Source of the DNA: an uncultured Nonlabens sp.
GTDB lineage: Bacteria > Bacteroidota > Bacteroidia > Flavobacteriales > Flavobacteriaceae
Direction of reading: 5' to 3'
Length of the DNA: 64,000 nt
Assembly: GCA_947491755.1 (NCBI GenBank)
Contig: CANLKV010000002.1
Location: 744,001 to 808,000, forward strand
Both the position numbers and the translations under genes were made by a program. Of this stretch, positions 61,586 through 64,000 are shown one piece after another. A model generated the notes under the pieces. The model searched no databases and had not been told where the DNA came from. It saw only the letters and a list, made by a program, of their open reading frames with translations. Within the stretch, counting starts at the first letter, position 1. The number at the start of each line of letters is the position of its first letter.

Positions 61586-63784
61586 TTAGCTTTTTAATAA
61601 AGGCAACGCAACGATAAATGTGGTGCCAGTGTTAAGCTCACTTTCTACATGCAGGTACCCACCTATACCTTCTATATATTTAATGGCAAAGGTTAATCCC
61701 AAACCGTCAAAATGCCTTGCCTCACCATCGCTAGCTGGCTGTGATGGTTTGAAAATTTCTTTTAACTGTTCTGAGGGTATTCCGATGCCGGTGTCGGTCA
61801 AAGTAATTTCTGCGTAGTTGTCTTTTATTGCTGTTGTTACAGATATCTCTCCCGCATCTGTAAATTTAAACGCATTATCTAATAGGTTTTCTAAAGACTG
61901 TTTGAGGAAAACAGAATCTCCTAATATGGTTACCTCATCTGAAAAATTATTGAATGTAAATTCCAGTCCCCTCGCGCTAGCTCGCTTAACTGCCCCTTTA
62001 AATATTTGAAATAGTATTAAATTAAGGTCGATTTTATCTTTAATGATATAAAAATCATTTTCATAAAGCGTACTATTAATTATAGTATCAAAAGATCGCA
62101 AGAGTCGCTTAGCACTCTCTTGCTGGGCCTTAAGTAATTTACCCTCTTGAGAATTTAATTTTTCATCTTGAAAAATCATTTCGGTCGACTGCAATAACCC
62201 ATGCAGTGGTGCTTTAATTTCATTCCCTAATTTGGTTATGATATTATTTTTGAAATGATGTACTGTTTTCAATTTGTTTTGATACGACTGTAGTTCCTCC
62301 TTTATAAGTGCTTGATCTGTAAGATCAAAAAAGTAAAACACATACCCATCCACCTGATTTGAATAATTGAGTATGGGTTTAAAAAGAGCGTCGTAAAAAA
62401 CCCGGTTATTTTCAAATATTTCTAGGTAAACTTCATTACGGTACTCTCGCCCCTCATTCATGACCCGCTCTATGATTTGAAATTTGAGTTTGTCATGAGG
62501 TGATAGCAGTTGCTTGAAATTATCTCCTTTCAATACTGGGTTGTAACCTAATCGATCTAAAAAAATAGATGTTGTGCTTGCATCCATTCCCAGCAAATTC
62601 CAATTTTTGTCAAGCATGATACTGCGTACAAACGCATTATCTAATAAGGTTTTAATGTAATACCGATGCTTGTCCGTCATCTGGTTAAGACGGTATTTAT
62701 CCTCTACATCTATCAGGTTCCCGACTAATTTTTTAGGTGTTCCTTTATTATCAAAAACCTTAAACCCATATACCTCAAAATGTTTATACTCATTAGTCTC
62801 GTAGGATTTGAAGCGATATGCGTTGATATAATACGCACTGTCCGTATCTAGCTCTCTGTAATGTTGAACCACAGCCTCATCCCTATCCTCTGGATGTATA
62901 TAGTCTAAAAATTCCTTGTCAGACAAAACAAGTGGTAGATTCATTTTATCTCTGAATGAACTGCTGTAAACAATATCATTTGCTACAAGATCATGAGTGA
63001 AATAACCGGAATTCATCGCCCTTAATGCTAATTCCATATTAATTTGAGTCTCCTCTAGTGCAATGGATTGTTCCTTTAATTCTGTTATATCTTGTAGTGT
63101 ACCGTAAACAAATACTACTTTACCCTTTCTAATATCTGGTGTTGCTGTAACACGTACCCACTTTACCCTAGACTTGTCGTGCGTATATACTTTTATTGTG
63201 ATGTCATACCGTTCTTTCTCACTGTAAAAAAAATCAACCGCAGCCTGGTATTGTTCCAAAGAGTCAGGGTGAACATAATCGAGCAGCGTATCTTTATTTA
63301 CTTCTATGTCTGTAGGGATTTCTAGTATTGAATAAATCGTAGGAGTCCATAAAGCCTTATCAAGATCTGGATTATAGGCCCATCCACCTAACTTTGCCAT
63401 TTCATTGACCTCGTGCACAAAACTATCTGTCAACACCTCGACTGTAACATCAATTGATACCACATAAATTTTCCCATCCTTTTTACCCAGATTAGATTTT
63501 AAAAAGATAGGATGACCATCAATTTGGTAAAGCTTCAAGGTTTGTGTGGTAGTAAAAGTTTTATTATCCAAAGCCTTGAGCAGACGATTCCAAACACTTT
63601 TAGTCTTCATATATACGTCCAGATGTTCAGGATGTCCATTATCTCGATCAATCTTTAAAACTTCATAAAAACGATCATTAGCTTGTAAAATCTCTGAATC
63701 TTCACCTAAAACAAAACTTATTACACACGTGTTGGTAATAAGATCCTGGTATGGGAATTCTGTATTGTCAATAGTAGAATTCAA
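61586..63784 (-). CDS. multi-PAS histidine-kinase-like protein with altered phospho-acceptor site
   Basis: Cytoplasmic sensor of 732 residues with no membrane segment. About four PAS domains occupy 15-490 (for example KLGGWAYNPDLDKALWTPTIYSILEIP and MNSGYFTHDLVANDIVYSSS). The dimerisation helix reads TKLGNEIKAPLHGLLQ: Asn521 stands where histidine kinases have the phosphorylated His of SHEIRTPL. The HATPase domain (about 600-732) is intact, with ENLLDNAFKFTD, LTDTGIGIP and FDGLGLTFAIKYIEGIGG. The start is TTG at 63782-63784. It could be a pseudokinase, a partner of another kinase, or use another residue. No receiver domain or regulator is adjacent. Confidence 0.88.
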   Translation of the reverse strand: MNSTIDNTEFPYQDLITNTCVISFVLGEDSEILQANDRFYEVLKIDRDNGHPEHLDVYMKTKSVWNRLLKALDNKTFTTTQTLKLYQIDGHPIFLKSNLGKKDGKIYVVSIDVTVEVLTDSFVHEVNEMAKLGGWAYNPDLDKALWTPTIYSILEIPTDIEVNKDTLLDYVHPDSLEQYQAAVDFFYSEKERYDITIKVYTHDKSRVKWVRVTATPDIRKGKVVFVYGTLQDITELKEQSIALEETQINMELALRAMNSGYFTHDLVANDIVYSSSFRDKMNLPLVLSDKEFLDYIHPEDRDEAVVQHYRELDTDSAYYINAYRFKSYETNEYKHFEVYGFKVFDNKGTPKKLVGNLIDVEDKYRLNQMTDKHRYYIKTLLDNAFVRSIMLDKNWNLLGMDASTTSIFLDRLGYNPVLKGDNFKQLLSPHDKLKFQIIERVMNEGREYRNEVYLEIFENNRVFYDALFKPILNYSNQVDGYVFYFFDLTDQALIKEELQSYQNKLKTVHHFKNNIITKLGNEIKAPLHGLLQSTEMIFQDEKLNSQEGKLLKAQQESAKRLLRSFDTIINSTLYENDFYIIKDKIDLNLILFQIFKGAVKRASARGLEFTFNNFSDEVTILGDSVFLKQSLENLLDNAFKFTDAGEISVTTAIKDNYAEITLTDTGIGIPSEQLKEIFKPSQPASDGEARHFDGLGLTFAIKYIEGIGGYLHVESELNTGTTFIVALPLLKS

Positions 63785-63897
63785 TGATAATAAAATTAGA
63801 TAGTTATTATGATTTGCTTAAAATACGATAAAAGCTGTACAAATTAAATGAACCAGCTATCGATTTCTTATTTTGTAAAAAACCAGATTATCAGCTT

Positions 63898-64000
63898 TTA
63901 CGGGATCCATTTGTCAGATCCAAAGTTGGGTTTTCTCTTTTCTAAAAATGCATCTCTACCTTCTTTAGCCTCCTCTGTCATGTAGATCAATCGGGTCATT
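63898..64000 (-). CDS. menB: MenB-like crotonase, C-terminal fragment at the window edge
   Basis: The last 33 codons and stop of a minus-strand gene that continues beyond the window. The visible end, [19 protein letters not shown] followed by [14 protein letters not shown], is the typical C terminus of 1,4-dihydroxy-2-naphthoyl-CoA synthase (MenB) of menaquinone biosynthesis, and more loosely of crotonases generally ([20 protein letters not shown]). The assignment rests on the tail only, so other enoyl-CoA hydratases remain possible. Confidence 0.6.
   Translation of the reverse strand, partial: MTRLIYMTEEAKEGRDAFLEKRKPNFGSDKWIP

Overview
The window is a contiguous piece of a bacterial chromosome that looks like a marine member of the family Flavobacteriaceae (Bacteroidota). 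Pointers are TAnnTTTG-type promoter elements with no clear Shine-Dalgarno sites, a TamL/TamB pair in which the TamA-like protein is a lipoprotein, a DnaX without its zinc cysteines, DUF3822 beside rsmD, and a fused isobutyryl-CoA mutase. I infer the family from gene content; a Nonlabens- or Dokdonia-like genus is only a guess. No phage, IS element, CRISPR array or defence island was seen. Nearly all genes are housekeeping or conserved accessory genes.

Layout. 1-4.8 kb: a fatty-acid beta-oxidation run (3-hydroxyacyl-CoA dehydrogenase/enoyl-CoA hydratase, thiolase, long acyl-CoA dehydrogenase). 4.9-11.7 kb: MscS channel, secreted M28 peptidase, an unknown protein with a two-component pair (TPR histidine kinase, NarL-type regulator), a candidate small RNA, an SRPBCC/GyrI-like protein and the fluoride channel CrcB. 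11.7-19.7 kb, minus strand: DUF805 protein, TamL and TamB (outer-membrane assembly). 20-23.6 kb: IcmF. 23.8-29.9 kb, plus strand: two DUF1206 membrane proteins, then a PIG-L deacetylase, an unlisted 40-residue membrane peptide and a sodium:solute symporter. 30-35.6 kb, minus strand: DUF2911 protein, TauE-like half transporter, cardiolipin synthase, lytic transglycosylase, alpha/beta hydrolase and KdsB. 36-42.6 kb: RecD-like helicase, a three-gene overlapping set ending in rsmD, RNase P RNA, dnaX and a beta-barrel protein. 42.6-46.7 kb, minus strand: ppx, ppk, sixA and pdxH in a tightly packed cluster. 46.9-49.3 kb: tRNA-Pro, tRNA-Ser and a 7TM-HD phosphohydrolase. 49.4-64 kb: second thiolase, NlpC/P60 hydrolase, TPR protein, gyrA, clpC, nnr, gcvT, a TTG-started reductase-like gene, a PAS histidine kinase and the 3' end of a menB-like gene.

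The most striking signal is not a gene. The exact 16-base palindrome CGCTTTCGCGAAAGCG occurs 13 times. It lies in five intergenic gaps, inside the RNase P RNA gene and in frame in seven places in six protein genes. Where it is translated it reads AFAKA or LSRKR and never the third frame. The copies are unusually evenly spaced (shortest gap about 2.9 kb, mean about 4.8 kb). IcmF holds two copies plus a separate REP-like inverted repeat, all translated in frame. Other points of interest are a histidine kinase with Asn in place of the phospho-accepting His, a candidate small RNA at about 10.19-10.27 kb, and operator-like inverted repeats upstream of icmF and the second thiolase.
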